This document shows positions 52,740 to 53,492 of a stretch of 53,492 nucleotides of DNA, in pieces. Position 1 is the first letter of the stretch. Every line of letters starts with the position of its first letter. The position numbers and the translations under genes were made by a program. The notes under the pieces are model-generated. The model made no database searches. It was not told the DNA's origin and saw nothing but the letters and a program-made list of their open reading frames with translations. Location of the stretch: assembly GCF_000003815.2 (NCBI RefSeq), contig NC_049992.1, positions 2,434,680 through 2,488,171 of the forward strand. Direction: 5' to 3'. This DNA is from Branchiostoma floridae (Eukaryota > Chordata > Leptocardii > Amphioxiformes > Branchiostomatidae).

Positions 52740-53492
52740 GATCTACCCAGGTTTCTATGGCAATGGCACAAACAATCAACAAATAAAGAATTTGAAGCGA
52801 ATAGTTTTGATAAAAACATTTCCATCTTTTTACCTACTACTTTTACCCCCTTACTCCAAATCAAGTTTATCATTTTTCTTTTGGAAATAAATCCAAAGAA
52901 ATAAACCTACTGGCTTGGTGAGAAACATCAGATTACTAAAGAACTGATCACATGACCACCCACCAATCCCAGCCAGCCTACCGCCCGACCCAAACCGCCC
53001 GTGTCGCCTGTCCTGTCCATCCTTTATCGCGAGGCGATGGCTCCCGACCACGCGACCCAAAGAGACCGTTTTGCTGTGTGTCTGCCCTTACAGGGGGAGA
53101 GCTGTGCTGGAGTCTCCCCCCAAGATTCAGACAAGTTGGCCGGGCAGAGGCGCACGGCTGGGGGAGTGGACTCACATGAGTAAGGTATCATCATATGGAT
53201 CTCACCAAGTATACAAAATGGATTTGACTTGATTTAACTATTCTTTAAATTACACAGATGAAATATACGGGGGAGTGGACTCACATGAGTATGGTACCAT
53301 CACATGAAACTCACCAAGTCTACAGAAACCTAAATTTTTTTCCAAGTATTGCAAAGGAGAATTGAGGCCTATTTTGCCCCTGAAGTTTTAGCTGGTATTT
53401 TATGTCATTGGTATCCTCTACAGTCGACTCCAGCGATCCACGCATGACATGCTCCTGCTCCGTGTCCCTCTTTCTTTCTTTTCTCTTTTTTT
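52740..53492. other. Intron of the DDX19-like gene, no exon recognised
   Basis: GC-rich patch at 52950-53180 with ORFs on both strands that do not match helicase sequence. GGGGGAGTGGACTCACATGAGTA occurs twice, near 53161 and 53271, a direct repeat of about 110 bp period. The next coding exon upstream must be further right. Confidence 0.5.

Noticed and set aside
52950-53180. GC-rich ORFs as further helicase exons
   Set aside because: No DEAD, Q-motif or Walker sequence in any frame, and no acceptor/donor pair with suitable phase.

Overview
The window looks like animal nuclear DNA, most likely a cephalochordate (amphioxus, Branchiostoma). The organism is inferred from the style of the sequence: intron-rich genes with vertebrate-like domain architecture, very repeat-dense non-coding DNA, a short-tailed LINE family ending in AATAAAGTTCTTCTTCT, tRNA-like SINE pieces, Penelope-like tails and long polymorphic-looking minisatellites. 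No database search was possible. There are two runs of exactly 100 N (assembly gaps).

Three protein-coding loci can be supported, all on the minus strand. (1) 414-8973: the 5' part of a VIT + VWA domain gene of the VWA5A type. Seven exons with clean AG/GT borders and fully compatible phases give 373 codons, running off the left edge just after the VWA metal site DRSGS. (2) 43981-45204: a 407-codon ORF without visible introns, with a Cys cluster and a C-terminal tail, which I do not recognise; its N terminus is built from a minisatellite. (3) 49015-52732: the last five coding exons (213 residues) of a DDX19/DDX25/Dbp5-type DEAD-box RNA helicase with motifs III, IV, V and VI, whose 5' exons lie beyond the right edge.

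Between 9 and 44 kb I find no convincing multi-exon gene. The space holds nested mobile elements and tandem arrays: a hAT-like element (13.05 kb) inside an older duplicated sequence, two copies of a 213-bp MITE (14.55 and 27.71 kb), LINE 3' ends including an inverted pair (15.6-17.7 kb), a fold-back element next to a 42-bp minisatellite (17.8-19.0 kb), nucleosome-length satellites (19.6-20.5 kb and 27.6-30.2 kb), and a 70/88-bp minisatellite split by a TIR transposon with a perfect 8-bp target duplication (40.2-41.3 kb). A few weak small ORFs or exon-like segments are listed with low confidence.

The most unusual signal is in the VWA5A-like gene. Four of its exon borders have been tandemly copied into the neighbouring intron together with the splice site: a 45-bp donor unit repeated about nine times in exact register (a multiple of 3, with CCAAT, CRE-half and GC-box motifs in each unit), a 133-bp acceptor unit three times, about four copies of the 3' half of a VIT exon, and two to three copies of the 5' part of another exon. 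Two of these copies differ from the real exon almost only at synonymous sites. The helicase gene shows decayed versions of the same process. Other points of interest are a hammerhead-ribozyme-like relic in a helicase intron whose core changes look like CpG decay, and the two assembly gaps, which are bordered by inverted copies of one repeat.
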